A stretch of 64,000 nt of DNA, from positions 108,922-172,921 of the forward strand of contig CAKZPE010000008.1 in assembly GCA_937138495.1 (NCBI GenBank), in the 5' to 3' direction. Positions 21,324 through 33,500 of this stretch are shown piece by piece (the stretch's first letter is position 1; the number at the start of each line of letters is the position of its first letter). The DNA is from an uncultured Oceanospirillaceae bacterium (GTDB taxonomy: Bacteria; Pseudomonadota; Gammaproteobacteria; Pseudomonadales; Balneatricaceae). The translations under genes and the position numbers were made by a program. Under the pieces are notes generated by a model. The model was not told the origin of the DNA and did no database searches. It saw only the letters and a program-made list of their open reading frames with translations.

Positions 21324-21794
21324 TCAGATGCTGCAGCCACTCATACCTTTTTTCGCCAGATATTGCTGGTGATATTCTTCTGCAAGCCAGAATCGGGTGG
21401 CCGGTTCGATCAGGGTGACAATCGGGTTGCCAAAGATGCCGCTTTTATCCAGTACGGCCAGGCTTTGTTCCGCCATGATGCGCTGGGTGTCATCGTGATA
21501 AAAAATGGCAGAGCGATATTGGTCGCCAACGTCCGGCCCCTGACGGTTCAGGGTGGTTGGGTCGTGCATCTGCCAGAACAGGTCGAGCAGGGCATCATAG
21601 TCGGTTGTCTGGTCATCAAATTCAACCTGAATAACTTCGGCGTGGCCGGTGCCTTTGCGGCAGATTTCTTCATAGGTTGGATTTTCAGTGCGCCCGCCCA
21701 TATAGCCAACGGCTGTACCTGTGACCCCGGGGTGTTGGCTGAAGCGGGCTTCGACGCCCCAGAAACAGCCTGCGGCAAATGTGGCAATAGGCAT
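21324..21794 (-). CDS. msrA: Peptide-methionine (S)-S-oxide reductase A
   Basis: MsrA repairs the S-epimer of methionine sulfoxide in proteins. At 156 residues it is the short, single-domain form without an MsrB fusion. The catalytic Cys is residue 10 in [12 protein letters not shown]. The substrate-pocket motifs [27 protein letters not shown] and the conserved [23 protein letters not shown] are present. A Cys near the C-terminus (GCSI) could be the resolving residue. It is monocistronic between two terminators. Confidence 0.95.
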   Translation of the reverse strand: MPIATFAAGCFWGVEARFSQHPGVTGTAVGYMGGRTENPTYEEICRKGTGHAEVIQVEFDDQTTDYDALLDLFWQMHDPTTLNRQGPDVGDQYRSAIFYHDDTQRIMAEQSLAVLDKSGIFGNPIVTLIEPATRFWLAEEYHQQYLAKKGMSGCSI

Positions 21795-22094
21795 AAAATG
21801 ATACTCCTGTCATGTCAGCGCTGAGTGGCAGTAAATAGCCGCCCGTATCCTCATGTCGCCTGTTTTATTCGCGCCAGTTAGCGATCTGTACGATAGTGAT
21901 TGTTTAAGCTTAATACAAAGCTTTGAGTGGATGCTATTGTTAAAGTTCGTCGTCGGAATGTTCTGCGCGTATGTATTTATGTGCAGTTAGTATTTTAGCT
22001 TGGCTGGCGGCGCTTTGGTTGAAGATTATTTGAGAGACGAAAAAAAACCGCTGTCAGCCGGGGCTGGCAGCGGTTTTTTTAAGAGGCTGGCAAG
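21795..22094. other. Intergenic region between msrA and gatB
   Basis: Three hundred bases with no supported gene. The right end is the gatB terminator; the left should hold the msrA promoter. Nothing else stands out. Confidence 0.6.
22039..22082 (-). terminator. Terminator of the gatCAB operon
   Basis: A long hairpin with arms AAAAAACCGCTGTCAGCC and GGCTGGCAGCGGTTTTTT and a short loop (one mismatch). A and T runs on both sides make it functional in either direction. It lies 13 bases past the gatB stop. Confidence 0.9.
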
Positions 22095-23546
22095 TTACAC
22101 TAACTGTTCCAGTTTCTGTTTCAGTAAGCCCTGTACCTGGCCAGGGTTTGCTTTGCCCTGGGAGGCCTGCATGACCTTGCCCATAAAGAAGCCGATCATC
22201 TTGCCACGCTTTTCAGGTTCAGCATTGACGTACTGGTCTACCTGAGGCTGATTGGCAGCGATAACTTCGTCAACCATGGCTTCAATCGCGCCGGTATCGG
22301 TTACCTGTTTAAGGCCTTTGGCTTCAATAACCTGATCGGCATCGCCTTCACCGGCCCACATCGCTTCAAATACCTGTTTGGCAATTTTACCGGAAATGGT
22401 GTTGTCGCTGATTCGCTGTAACAGGCCGCCCAGCATTTCTGCACTTACCGGTGCACCGGTAATAGCAGTGTCAGTCTGGTTCAGGTGTTTGGATACTTCA
22501 CCCATTACCCAGTTGGCCGCCAGTTTAGCGTCTTTGGCGGCAGTGGCTGCCGTTTCAAAGTATTCGCTCAGGTAGCGGTCAGCGGACAGTACCATCGCAT
22601 CGTAATCGCTCAGGCTGTATTCGCTGACGAAACGCTCACGGCGGGCATCCGGCAATTCAGGCAGGGTAGCGCGGAGCTGTTCGATGTATTCTTCATCAAT
22701 CACGATAGGTAACAGGTCCGGGCAGGGGAAGTAGCGGTAGTCGTTGGCTTCTTCCTTGCTGCGCATGGAACGGGTTTCGTCTTTATTGGCGTCATACAGA
22801 CGGGTTTCCTGGGTAATACGGCCGCCGTCTTCCAGGATATCAATCTGTCTTTCAATTTCGCCTAAAATGGCTTTTTCGATGAAACGGAACGAGTTGATGT
22901 TCTTGGTTTCAGTACGGTTACCGAATTTTTCCTCTCCTTTAATCCGCACCGATACGTTGCAGTCACAGCGGAAAGAGCCTTCGGCCATGTTGCCGTCGCA
23001 GATTCCCAGGTTGGTGACGAGGGCGTGGATCTTACGTACATATGCAACCGCTTCAGCAGCGCTGCGCATGTCCGGTTCTGAAACGATTTCCAGTAAAGGT
23101 GTGCCGGCGCGGTTCAGGTCGATACCGGTCATATCCGGGAATTCTTCGTGCAGCGATTTTCCTGCATCTTCTTCCAGATGAGCACGGGTGACACCAACAC
23201 GTTTGGTCGTGCCGTCATCCAGCTGAATATCCACGTGGCCGATGCCCACGATCGGGTGGAATAACTGGCTGGTCTGATAACCTTTTGGCAGATCCGGGTA
23301 AAAGTAGTTCTTACGGTCGAAGACTGAAGTGCGGCCGATTTCGGCGTCTATTGCCAGGCCAAACATGGTCGCCATGCGCAGTGCTTCGGCATTGAATACC
23401 GGCAGGGTGCCCGGCAGTGCCAGGTCAATGGCGCAGGCCTGAGTATTTGGCTCAGCGCCGAAGGCGGTGCTGGCGCCGGAAAATATTTTTGACTTGGTGG
23501 CCAGTTGGGCGTGAATCTCAAGCCCGATGACTGCTTCCCATTCCAT
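22095..23546 (-). CDS. gatB: Asp-tRNA(Asn)/Glu-tRNA(Gln) amidotransferase subunit B
   Basis: GatB activates the mischarged tRNA with ATP so that GatA-derived ammonia converts Asp-tRNA(Asn) or Glu-tRNA(Gln) to the amide. The 483 residues start [20 protein letters not shown]. They carry the family stretches [15 protein letters not shown] and [12 protein letters not shown] and the C-terminal YqeY-like helical domain (about 330-480). Last gene of gatC-gatA-gatB, 96 bases after gatA. Its presence suggests the host lacks a direct Asn- or Gln-tRNA synthetase, or uses both routes. Confidence 0.96.
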   Translation of the reverse strand: MEWEAVIGLEIHAQLATKSKIFSGASTAFGAEPNTQACAIDLALPGTLPVFNAEALRMATMFGLAIDAEIGRTSVFDRKNYFYPDLPKGYQTSQLFHPIVGIGHVDIQLDDGTTKRVGVTRAHLEEDAGKSLHEEFPDMTGIDLNRAGTPLLEIVSEPDMRSAAEAVAYVRKIHALVTNLGICDGNMAEGSFRCDCNVSVRIKGEEKFGNRTETKNINSFRFIEKAILGEIERQIDILEDGGRITQETRLYDANKDETRSMRSKEEANDYRYFPCPDLLPIVIDEEYIEQLRATLPELPDARRERFVSEYSLSDYDAMVLSADRYLSEYFETAATAAKDAKLAANWVMGEVSKHLNQTDTAITGAPVSAEMLGGLLQRISDNTISGKIAKQVFEAMWAGEGDADQVIEAKGLKQVTDTGAIEAMVDEVIAANQPQVDQYVNAEPEKRGKMIGFFMGKVMQASQGKANPGQVQGLLKQKLEQLV

Positions 23547-23642
23547 TTTTATAAACCTCTTTGCTTGAATGCCCGGATGAGTATTCTCGAATCCGGGATT
23601 CAGGGTGCGCCTCAGCGCGGAAATTAATCGGTGTTGGGTGTG

Positions 23643-25097
23643 TTACGCCAGCCCTTCCGGTGCTTTAGTGTGCCAGTCAGTTGCTTGCTGGAACATGTGA
23701 GCGACATTGAGCAGGCGGCTTTCTGCCAGATAGTTGCCGATGATCTGCAGGCCTACCGGTAAGCCGTTGCTGAAGCCGCATGGCACGGACATGCCTGGCA
23801 GGCCGGCAAGGTTCAGGGAGATAGTGAAGATATCTTCCATATACATAGCGACCGGGTCTGCACTCTTTTCGCCCAGTTTCCATGAAGGATGTGGCGTGGT
23901 CGGCCCCATGATGACATCTACTTCTGCCAGTGCGTTGGCAAAGTCCTGCTTGATCAGGCGACGGATCTGCAATGCCTTTTTATAGTAGGCGTCGTAGAAG
24001 CCTTCCGATAAGGCGTAAGTGCCTACCATGATGCGGCGCTGTACCTCAGGCCCGAAACCTTCTCCGCGGCTGCGCTTGTACAGATCCTCCAGGTCCACCG
24101 GGTTTTCGCACCGGTAGCCGTAACGAACACCGTCGAAGCGTGACAGGTTGGATGAAGCTTCTGCCGGTGCCACGATGTAGTAGGCCGGAATTGCCAGGTG
24201 GGTATTGGGCAGGCTGATGTCTTTAATTTCAGCGCCCATGGCCTCGTATTCTTTGATCGCGGCCTGAATTTGCTCTGCAATACCTGCATCAATGCCTTCG
24301 CCGAAGTATTCTTTTGGCAGGCCAATTTTTAGGCCTTTCAGAGGCTGGTTAAGATCCGCTGTAAAATCCGGAACGGCCTGATCCAGGCTGGTGGAGTCTT
24401 TCGGGTCAAAGCCTGTCATGACATTCAGCATCATTGCGGCATCTTCGGCGGTGCGGGTCATCGGGCCGCCCTGGTCCAGCGAGGAGGCAAACGCGACCAT
24501 GCCGAACCGTGATACCCGGCCATAGGTAGGTTTAATACCTGTAATGCCGGTCAGAGCCGCGGGCTGACGGATTGAACCGCCGGTGTCTGTACCTGTGGCT
24601 GCCGGTGCCAGGCGTGCCGCAACGGCTGCTGCTGAGCCGCCGGATGAGCCGCCGGGAACCCGGTCGGTATCCCATGGGTTACGGGACGGTCCGTAGAAGC
24701 TGGATTCATTGGATGAGCCCATCGCGAACTCATCCATGTTGGTCTTACCCAGCGTGACGGCGCCGGCCTGGTTGAATTTTTCGACAACCGTGGCGTTATA
24801 CGGTGAAATGAAGTTGTCCAGCATTTTGGAGCCACAGCTGGTGCGAACGCCTTCCGTGCAGAAGAGGTCTTTATGGGCGATAGGTAATCCGGTAAACGGA
24901 CCGGCTTCACCTTTTGCGCGGCGGGCATCGGCGGCTTCAGCCTGCGCAACGGCCTGCTCTTCAGTCACACTGATGTAGCTGTTGTAATGGCTGTCCTGTT
25001 CTTTAATGCGCTGCAGGTAGGCCTGGGTCAGTTCGACGCTGCTGAATTCGCCGCTGTTTAGCCCCTGTGCCAGTTCGGCAAGTGTTTTTTCAAACAT
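23643..25097 (-). CDS. gatA: Asp-tRNA(Asn)/Glu-tRNA(Gln) amidotransferase subunit A
   Basis: GatA is the glutaminase of the complex and belongs to the amidase-signature family. In the 484 residues the catalytic triad is intact: Lys at about 76 (AHKDLF), cis-Ser at about 151 ([10 protein letters not shown]) and nucleophile Ser at about 175 ([11 protein letters not shown]). It lies 78 bases after gatC and 96 bases before gatB. The start at 25097 gives the expected N-terminus [20 protein letters not shown]. Confidence 0.96.
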   Translation of the reverse strand: MFEKTLAELAQGLNSGEFSSVELTQAYLQRIKEQDSHYNSYISVTEEQAVAQAEAADARRAKGEAGPFTGLPIAHKDLFCTEGVRTSCGSKMLDNFISPYNATVVEKFNQAGAVTLGKTNMDEFAMGSSNESSFYGPSRNPWDTDRVPGGSSGGSAAAVAARLAPAATGTDTGGSIRQPAALTGITGIKPTYGRVSRFGMVAFASSLDQGGPMTRTAEDAAMMLNVMTGFDPKDSTSLDQAVPDFTADLNQPLKGLKIGLPKEYFGEGIDAGIAEQIQAAIKEYEAMGAEIKDISLPNTHLAIPAYYIVAPAEASSNLSRFDGVRYGYRCENPVDLEDLYKRSRGEGFGPEVQRRIMVGTYALSEGFYDAYYKKALQIRRLIKQDFANALAEVDVIMGPTTPHPSWKLGEKSADPVAMYMEDIFTISLNLAGLPGMSVPCGFSNGLPVGLQIIGNYLAESRLLNVAHMFQQATDWHTKAPEGLA

Positions 25098-25175
25098 GGT
25101 AATGGGTGATCCTTAAATCGAAATTCGGGTAACGGGCTCAGTGATGTTCCTCGTTCAAGAGAGGCTGAGCAGAGG

Positions 25176-25463
25176 TTATTCGATAACCTTCGGAACCTGG
25201 AATAAGCCGTTTTCAACAGCGGGTGCAACGGTTTGCAGATGGTCGCGCTTGTTAGGTTCACTCACTTCATCGGTACGCAGGCGCTGAACTGCATCCAGCG
25301 GGTGCGACATAGGTGCCACATCAGCGGTATCCACAGCCTGCATCTGATTGACTAAATCCAGAATGCTGGAAAGGGTCGTGGTGTATTCCGGAATGTCCTG
25401 CTCACTAATTTGCAGGCGCGCCAGGTGGGCGATTTTTTCCACATCTGAGCGATCTAATGCCAT
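25176..25463 (-). CDS. gatC: Asp-tRNA(Asn)/Glu-tRNA(Gln) amidotransferase subunit C
   Basis: GatC is a small extended subunit that wraps GatA and links it to GatB. The 95 residues match the usual length, with a helical N-terminus ([18 protein letters not shown]) and the typical [19 protein letters not shown] and FQVPKVIE endings. First gene of the gatCAB operon; the promoter should lie in the 431-base gap upstream, which it shares divergently with mreB. Confidence 0.94.
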   Translation of the reverse strand: MALDRSDVEKIAHLARLQISEQDIPEYTTTLSSILDLVNQMQAVDTADVAPMSHPLDAVQRLRTDEVSEPNKRDHLQTVAPAVENGLFQVPKVIE

Positions 25464-26938
<1,475 letters not shown>

Positions 26939-26992
26939 TTGCTATGCTGAAAATATGCTTCAGGAACAATGCCTGCCTGACTGATGGTTTTC

Positions 26993-26999
26993 AGGAGGT
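26993..26999 (+). promoter_or_regulatory. Strong ribosome binding site that places the mreC start at an ATT
   Basis: AGGAGGT is the best Shine-Dalgarno match near mreC. It lies inside the frame if the upstream ATG (26984) is used, but six bases before an in-frame ATT at 27005. That ATT gives the expected MreC N-terminus. Confidence 0.6.
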
Positions 27000-27004
27000 G
27001 TGGC

Positions 27005-27898
27005 ATTAGCAGTATCTTCAGAAGCGGGTCCTTAAAGGCCCGCTTTGTTATTTTATTAGTCCTTGCAATTGCGCTGGTGGTGCTTGACCTGAAATGGGCC
27101 AAGATGAATCAGACACGTGCCTACCTTTCTCTTGCTATTACGCCCTTACAGTGGTTGGTGGATACGCCTGCCCAGGTTGCGGATGAACTGAGCGATGTAC
27201 TTATTACCCGAACCCAGCTGATTGAGGAAAACCGTCAGTTGCGTCAGGAGGCTTTGCTCCTTAAGCGAAAAGTACTGCAGGTGTCAGCACTGACAGCAGA
27301 AAATGTTCGGTTACGTGAATTGCTCAACGGCAGCCAGCGGCTGGCCAATGATGTCGCGCTGACCGAGCTGATCGGCATTAATCCGGATCCTTTCCAGCAT
27401 CAGGTGGTTCTGAATAAAGGATCCGAGGATGAAGTGTATGTCGGGCAGGCTGTGTTGGATGCCGGCGGTATCATGGGGCAGATTATTGAACTCTCTCATT
27501 ATACCAGCCGGGCAATGCTGATCACGGACTCGCGGCATGCCATTCCGGTTGAAGTGAACCGTAACGGTTTTCGTTCTATCGCTCTGGGGAATGGCTCTGT
27601 GGATGAGCTGGAGCTGGGGCATGTGCCGGACACTGCTGATATCCGTGAAGGGGATTTATTGGTGTCTTCCGGTTTGGGCGGCAGGTTCCCCCGTGGTTAT
27701 CCTGTTGCACGGATTACCAGTGTTCAGCGTGACCCGGGACAAACCTTTGCCACCGTGAAAGCCAAGCCGACAGCGCGGTTGAATAAGAGTCGGCATATTT
27801 TGCTGGTGGACCTGTCCGGGCAGCAGCCTGAATCTTTACTTCCTGAAGACGTTGTCAGTGATGAAGCCGGTACTGACGCCGCTCAGCCGGAGTCCTGA
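27005..27898 (+). CDS. mreC: Rod shape-determining protein MreC, probable AUU start
   Basis: MreC is a bitopic membrane protein that scaffolds the elongasome in the periplasm. Visible features are a short cytoplasmic start (SSIFRSGSLKARF), one transmembrane segment (VILLVLAIALVVLDL), a coiled coil (LIEENRQLRQEALLLKRKV and on) and the beta-domains with LITDSRHAIPVEVNRNGFRS and GLGGRFPRGYPVARI. Start choice: ATG at 26984 has no ribosome site and adds MVFRRCG. ATT at 27005 lies six bases after a perfect AGGAGG and no ATG, GTG or TTG occurs between them. I prefer ATT (297 residues); 26984 is the alternative. It follows mreB by about 66 bases. Confidence 0.9.
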   Translation: MSSIFRSGSLKARFVILLVLAIALVVLDLKWAKMNQTRAYLSLAITPLQWLVDTPAQVADELSDVLITRTQLIEENRQLRQEALLLKRKVLQVSALTAENVRLRELLNGSQRLANDVALTELIGINPDPFQHQVVLNKGSEDEVYVGQAVLDAGGIMGQIIELSHYTSRAMLITDSRHAIPVEVNRNGFRSIALGNGSVDELELGHVPDTADIREGDLLVSSGLGGRFPRGYPVARITSVQRDPGQTFATVKAKPTARLNKSRHILLVDLSGQQPESLLPEDVVSDEAGTDAAQPES

Positions 27899-27900
27899 AG

Positions 27901-28389
27901 GTGAGTCAGAACGAGCCGGGTGGCGGCGCGATCATCTTTGGCACTTTTTTGCTTGGACTGATGCTCAGTCAGGTGCCTTTGCCTACTTCTGTTGAGTGGC
28001 TCCGGCCGGAGTGGGTGGTTATCATTCTGATTTATTGGGTGATGGCCTTGCCTGAGCGGGTTGGGCTCGGCAGTGCTGTCTTGCTGGGACTGGCGCTGGA
28101 TATTATTAAAGGCATACCACTGGGGCTGAATGTTATTGCTCTGTTGGTGGTGGCCTATCTGACGCTGATGCTACACCGGCGTTTACGGATGTTTCCTCTA
28201 TGGCAGCAGGCATTCGTCGTGATGATTCTGGTGGGCATCAATCAGTTGTTGTTTAACTGGTTCCACGGCCTGATAGGCACCCGCAGTGACAGTCTGATAT
28301 TTTTACTGCCGGCGCTGGTCAGTGCCATTCTCTGGCCCTGGATGTTTGTGATTTTACGTGGCCTGCGGCGTACCTTCCGGGTCAGTTAA
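27901..28389 (+). CDS. mreD: Rod shape-determining membrane protein MreD
   Basis: MreD is a small multi-pass inner-membrane protein of the elongasome. The 162 residues are strongly hydrophobic with about five segments (for example IIFGTFLLGLMLSQV, VVIILIYWVMALP and GLNVIALLVVAYLTLML). They end in a short basic tail. The start is a GTG at 27901, two bases after the mreC stop, so translation is probably coupled. Its stop lies just before the maf start. Identification rests on position, size and hydrophobic pattern plus family-like residues around RPEWV. Confidence 0.93.
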   Translation: MSQNEPGGGAIIFGTFLLGLMLSQVPLPTSVEWLRPEWVVIILIYWVMALPERVGLGSAVLLGLALDIIKGIPLGLNVIALLVVAYLTLMLHRRLRMFPLWQQAFVVMILVGINQLLFNWFHGLIGTRSDSLIFLLPALVSAILWPWMFVILRGLRRTFRVS

Positions 28390-28405
28390 CCAAACGGGAT
28401 CTTTA

Positions 28406-28993
28406 ATGTCCGATCTTATTCTTGCTTCAGCTTCACCCCGTCGCCGCGAATTATTGCAGCAGATTGGTGTGCGTTTTGATGTGCATCCGGTGGATATTCC
28501 GGAAGTGAAACAGCCGGATGAAACCCCGGTTGCGTTTGTTAAGCGTCTGGCTGTTGAAAAGGCCGCAGCAGGCTGGCAGCGCAGTGAGCGTGGTGTGCCT
28601 GTGCTGGGGTCAGATACAGTGGTTGTACTGGATGATCGCGTGATGGGGAAGCCCCGGGATCGTGAAGATGGCGTTGCCATGTTACAGGCGCTGTCCGGGC
28701 GGGAGCATCAGGTTATGACAGCCTTGGCTATAGTTAATAGTGAACAAACACAGGTGCGTGCAGTCTCAACCCGTGTACAGTTTAAAGAATTGTCGGAAGA
28801 GTTATGTCTACGCTACTGGGAAACCGGTGAGCCGGTGGATAAAGCGGGTGGTTATGGTATTCAGGGACTGGGCGCAATATTTGTTGACAGTATAAGCGGA
28901 AGTTATTCGTCTGTTGTAGGGTTGCCGCTGACTGAGACCGCAGACTTGTTGAATATATTTAAGGTGCCGTTCTGGCAGCACGTAGCAGAATGA
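28406..28993 (+). CDS. Maf family nucleotide pyrophosphatase
   Basis: Maf proteins hydrolyse non-canonical or excess dTTP, UTP and related nucleotides to monophosphates. The 195-residue product begins MSDLILASASPRRRELLQQI, the family signature. It also has VLGSDTVVVLDDRVMGKP, SGREHQVMTALAI and KAGGYGIQGLGA. This corresponds to YhdE of E. coli, which lies in the same position after mreD. I start at 28406 rather than the upstream ATG at 28358, because the family begins at the SASPRR motif. The arrangement mreBCD-maf-rng is conserved. Confidence 0.94.
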   Translation: MSDLILASASPRRRELLQQIGVRFDVHPVDIPEVKQPDETPVAFVKRLAVEKAAAGWQRSERGVPVLGSDTVVVLDDRVMGKPRDREDGVAMLQALSGREHQVMTALAIVNSEQTQVRAVSTRVQFKELSEELCLRYWETGEPVDKAGGYGIQGLGAIFVDSISGSYSSVVGLPLTETADLLNIFKVPFWQHVAE

Positions 28994-29058
28994 TGTCATA
29001 ACAGTGTAATAACTCCGGCTGATAGTTTCTGTATAGCGGCAAGACGTAAGGATAGATG

Positions 29059-30540
29059 ATGAGCGAAGAGATACTGATTAACTTTACCCCCATGGAAACC
29101 CGGGTAGCAGTCATTGAAAATGGAATGCCGCAGGAAATTTATATTGAACGGGCTGAGCGCCGCGGCATTGTCGGTAATATTTATAAAGGTAAGGTTGTTC
29201 GTGTGCTGCCGGGCATGCAGGCTGCATTTGTTGATATTGGCCTTGAGCGGGCAGCCTTTATTCATGTTGATGAGTTACAGAGACCTGAATCTGCAGATGA
29301 TTCCGGTAAGGCGAATATAGCCATTAACCATCTGCTGCGTGAAGGCCAGCCACTGGTCGTACAGGTGACTAAAGATCCTCTGGGTACCAAGGGTGCCCGT
29401 CTGACAACCAACCTTTCAATTCCTTCCCGTTATCTGGTGTATATGCCGGGTAATGAGCACATCGGTATTTCTCAGCGTATCGAAGACAGTGATGAACGTG
29501 ACCGGTTACGAAATCTGGTTGAAAAGGCAGTTGCTGATCTCGGACAGGATGGCGATACCAATATCGGTGGTTTTATTCTGCGTACGGTGTCTGAAGGCGC
29601 CTGTGAACAGGAATTAACGCTGGATATTCAGTTCCTCTGCCGCCTGTGGCGGGCAGTAGAACGTAAAATCAAAGAGTCTCCGGTGGCGACAATTATTTAT
29701 GAAGACCTGCCCCTTAATATGCGGGCGCTGCGGGATATGGCGCATGCCGGTGTCGAGCGCATCCGGATAGATTCAAAAGAAACCTTCCAGAAATCCGTGG
29801 ATTTTGCAGCGGCACTGGTTCCGCAGATTGGCGATATTCTTGAATATTATCCCGGTGAGCGGCCAATTTTTGATCTTTATAATATCGAAGAAGAAATTCA
29901 GAAAGCCCTTGGCCGTAAGGTTGAGCTGAAGTCCGGTGGTTATCTGATTTTTGATCAGACCGAAGCGATGACAACTGTGGACATCAATACCGGTGCATAT
30001 GTTGGTCACCGTAACCTTGAAGAAACGATTTTTAAGACCAATCTGGAAGCTGCCACGGCGATTGGCCGTCAGCTGCGGCTGAGAAATCTGGGTGGCATCA
30101 TCATTATCGACTTTATCGATATGGTGGATGAAGATCATCAGCGTCAGGTTTTACGTACGCTGGAACGGGTGCTGGAAAAAGACCACGTTAAATGCAAACT
30201 GACGGGTGTATCAGAGCTTGGGTTGGTCGAGATGACCCGTAAGCGTACCCGGGAAAGTCTTGAACATGTGCTGTGTCAGCCCTGTAATCACTGTCAGGGC
30301 CGGGGATCGATCAAGACTCCGGAAACTGTGTGCTATGAGATTTTCCGCGAGATCCTCCGGCAACACCGTGCTTATGACACTGACAGTTATCTGGTGCTGG
30401 CTTCTGAGTCTGTTGTGGATATGTTGCAGGATGATGCCTCGGATCATGTTGCTGAGCTGGAAGCCTTTATTGGTAAATCCATACGTTTTCAGGCCGAAGC
30501 TATGTATAGCCCGGAACATTATGATGTGGTGTTACGGTAA
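29059..30540 (+). CDS. rng: Ribonuclease G
   Basis: RNase G is the endonuclease that matures the 5' end of 16S rRNA and degrades some mRNAs; it is the short paralogue of RNase E. The 493 residues show an S1 RNA-binding domain (about 35-125), a DNase I-like catalytic domain with DQTEAMTTVDINTGAYVG and IIIIDFIDMVDE (metal-binding Asp residues), and the zinc-link CQPCNHCQGRGS near 404-415. I take the second of two tandem ATGs because AAGGA at 29048 is spaced six bases from it; 29056 is the alternative. Confidence 0.96.
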   Translation: MSEEILINFTPMETRVAVIENGMPQEIYIERAERRGIVGNIYKGKVVRVLPGMQAAFVDIGLERAAFIHVDELQRPESADDSGKANIAINHLLREGQPLVVQVTKDPLGTKGARLTTNLSIPSRYLVYMPGNEHIGISQRIEDSDERDRLRNLVEKAVADLGQDGDTNIGGFILRTVSEGACEQELTLDIQFLCRLWRAVERKIKESPVATIIYEDLPLNMRALRDMAHAGVERIRIDSKETFQKSVDFAAALVPQIGDILEYYPGERPIFDLYNIEEEIQKALGRKVELKSGGYLIFDQTEAMTTVDINTGAYVGHRNLEETIFKTNLEAATAIGRQLRLRNLGGIIIIDFIDMVDEDHQRQVLRTLERVLEKDHVKCKLTGVSELGLVEMTRKRTRESLEHVLCQPCNHCQGRGSIKTPETVCYEIFREILRQHRAYDTDSYLVLASESVVDMLQDDASDHVAELEAFIGKSIRFQAEAMYSPEHYDVVLR

Positions 30541-30545
30541 GTATC

Positions 30546-33500
30546 ATGTGGTTACTTAAAACAGGAGTACGCTGGCTAAACTGGCTGGTGCTGGCTGTTT
30601 TACTGTTGCTGGTCATCGCGATGCTGATGATTCGGCAAATGATGCCGCTGGTCAGTGATTACCGTGAAGATATCAGCACTTTCCTGAGTCAGCAGCTGTC
30701 CGCAGAAATCAGTATGCAGCAGATTACTGCTGACTGGGATGGGCGGTATCCACGTTTATCCGTTGGCGAGTTACAGGCGAGTCTGCCGGATGACGGTCTG
30801 GAAGTTCGGGTACAAAATCTGGATCTGACTTTCAATTTTGTGGCAAGTCTGCTCCGTGGCGAGCCCATTTTTCAGCGTATTGATGTCTCAGGATTCAGCA
30901 GCCAGGTGAATGTGCCAGGCGGTTCTTTAGCTTTACCCTCACGTCCTGAAAACGATATATCTGCAGATCCGCAGACTGTTATCCCGGATTGGCTGACCAT
31001 CTTATTCAGCCAGCCACGTATTTATGTTTCAGACAGTCAGATCCGTTTACAGCCTGAAAGCGGCAAACCAGTCATCCTAAATTTACAATCTGCTGAGCTT
31101 GAAAACACGTCTGAGCAGCACCAGCTGACAGTAGGGTTGCAATTAGCGGTTGCGGATAAACCGCCCAATAGCCTGCGGCTGGTACTGGAAAGTAATGAAC
31201 TGATAGTGTCTCCAACGGTTGATTTCTATGTACAGGCTGATCAGTTATCCACAGATTTACTGGATACCTTGCGGCAGCTTATGCCTGATCAGGCGCTGTT
31301 GAGCGATTTACAAGTCGAGCAGATTGATGCTGGAATACGCCTGTGGGGGCGCTGGCAGGAGAATAAGATTAACCGGTTACGTACCCGGTTGGATATTGAA
31401 GCGCTGAAGGTTCAGCAGCCTCAGCCGCTGCATCTGGAGAATTTTACTGCCGATTTGGTATTTGCCGAAGCATCAGGGCTGAAGCGTTTACGCATCAGTC
31501 ATGTGGAAGGCGTGCTGGATTCCGCGCGCTTAAGGCTTAACGACGCGGTTTTGCAAGAGCGTCAGGACGGTTTGCGATTGACCATGCCAGAGCAAAATCT
31601 GGGGCGGTTGGAAGCCTGGCTGTTACAACAGTCTGTGATTCCTCAGGCTGTGCGTGATGAGATTGCCTTGCTGGCGTTACAGGGCAGTGTGCGTAATCTT
31701 CAGGTTGACTGGCCCACAACTGACAGTTCAGAAGACGGGGCTATTGATCTGACAGCTGTTGCGTTGCCAGCGATAGACCCTCTGAATTTTACAGCAATTG
31801 CTGATCTGGACCGGGTTGGGTTTAACGGGTACGAGGGTGCCCCGGCCATGCAGGGGGTTGATGGTCGCCTCGAACTGGCATATCAGAATGATGAGCTGGA
31901 TGGCCGGATTGATCTTGCCAGTAATGATCTAGGCCTGTTTTTCCCTGAAGAGTTCAACGACGGCTGGCGTTTTGACTATGCCCGTGGAACCACCTTTTTT
32001 AGTCTTAAAGAACAGGTGCTGACACTCAGCAGCGACCTGGTTCGCCTGCGTAAAGAAGGCATTAATGCCAGTGGCCGCTGGAGCCTTTATCTGCCGCTTG
32101 ATCCGCAAATACGCAGTGAGCTGACATTGCTGATCGGAATAAAAGATGCTGATGGCCGGTTAGCACCGACGCTGATTCCTCATAAAGAATTGTCCGACGC
32201 TCTGAATAACTGGGTCGAAGCGGCTGTGAAGCAGGGTCAGGTTACGCAGGGCAGCTTACTGCTCCATACCAATACCCGTTCAGCGTTCAGTGATGAGCCA
32301 CAGGTCGTACAGCTATTTCTGGATGTGAAAGATGGCACGATCGCATACGACCCTAACTGGCCAGAAGTCCGTGATACGGATGCAACCATGCTGATGCGTG
32401 AAGAGGGGCTGGAAATTTATGCTACCGGCGGAGAGTTAAAGGGTAGCCGGCTGGAGCAGGCCTGGGTGTATTTGCCGCCGGGTACCGAGACATTACGTGT
32501 ACTTGGCTGGGCAGAAGGTAATGCAAGTGATATTCAGGAAGTATTACTGGGAAGTGATATTTTTTCTGAGCCGGTAGAAGAGTTGCAGCAGTGGCAGGTA
32601 ACCGGACAGGCAAAGACGGTGGTGAATCTTAATCTGCCGCTGGATGATCCTAAAGCTGTGCCCGATGTGGATGTGGCAGTGAATCTCTCAGCCGGAGAGT
32701 TGAAATCGGCTACGCGTCAGTTAAGCCTGACAGGTATAACGGGACTGTTAAATTATAACCAGCATAAAGGCCTGTCTTCCCCTGCGTTGAAGGGGGTGAT
32801 ATTCGGCGAGCCGTTCAGCGCGACTATCAGTAGCAGAAATTCCAGGCAGGGTACGGTTACCTCGACAGTTTTAAATTCCCGGGTGGATTTGCATAAAATT
32901 CAACAGTGGACCGGCGAAGATGTACTTAAAGGTTTACAGGGCCGGCAGGCATATAAAGCCACGCTGGATATCTGTGCGACAGCCAGTTGTTCAAACCTGT
33001 TAATAGAGAGTGATCTTCAGGCAACTGAACTGAGTTTTTTTGCGCCCCTCAATAAACCGAAAGGCGAAGTACTGGCCTCAAGATTCTCAATGAACTTCGC
33101 CGACAGACCGACCCTGACATTCAATCTGGGGCAGCGTCTTGCGGCGGCGCTGAGACTTAAAGGGAAGGGTATTGAGAGGGCCAGATTTGTATTTGGTTCG
33201 CCGCGTGCGTCGCTTCCTTCTGTCGCGGGTTACAGTATTGAAGGCTATTTGCCCCGGCTGGATGTTGAAGAGTTGCAGCAGTTTTTGGTGGAAAATGGCT
33301 TGTCAGATTCATCCGCCGGCAGTGATGCGGGGGCATCTCCGGCAGCACTTGAAGCAATATCTGCAGTTGATATGACGTTGTCGGAAGTTTCATTTGGCAC
33401 CACGCAGATGAAAGATGTCCGGGTTGGCTTACAGGACTTCGGATCGCAACGTCGAATCAGCATTAACAGTTCAGCCCTTCAGGGGACGCTGACTTATGGT

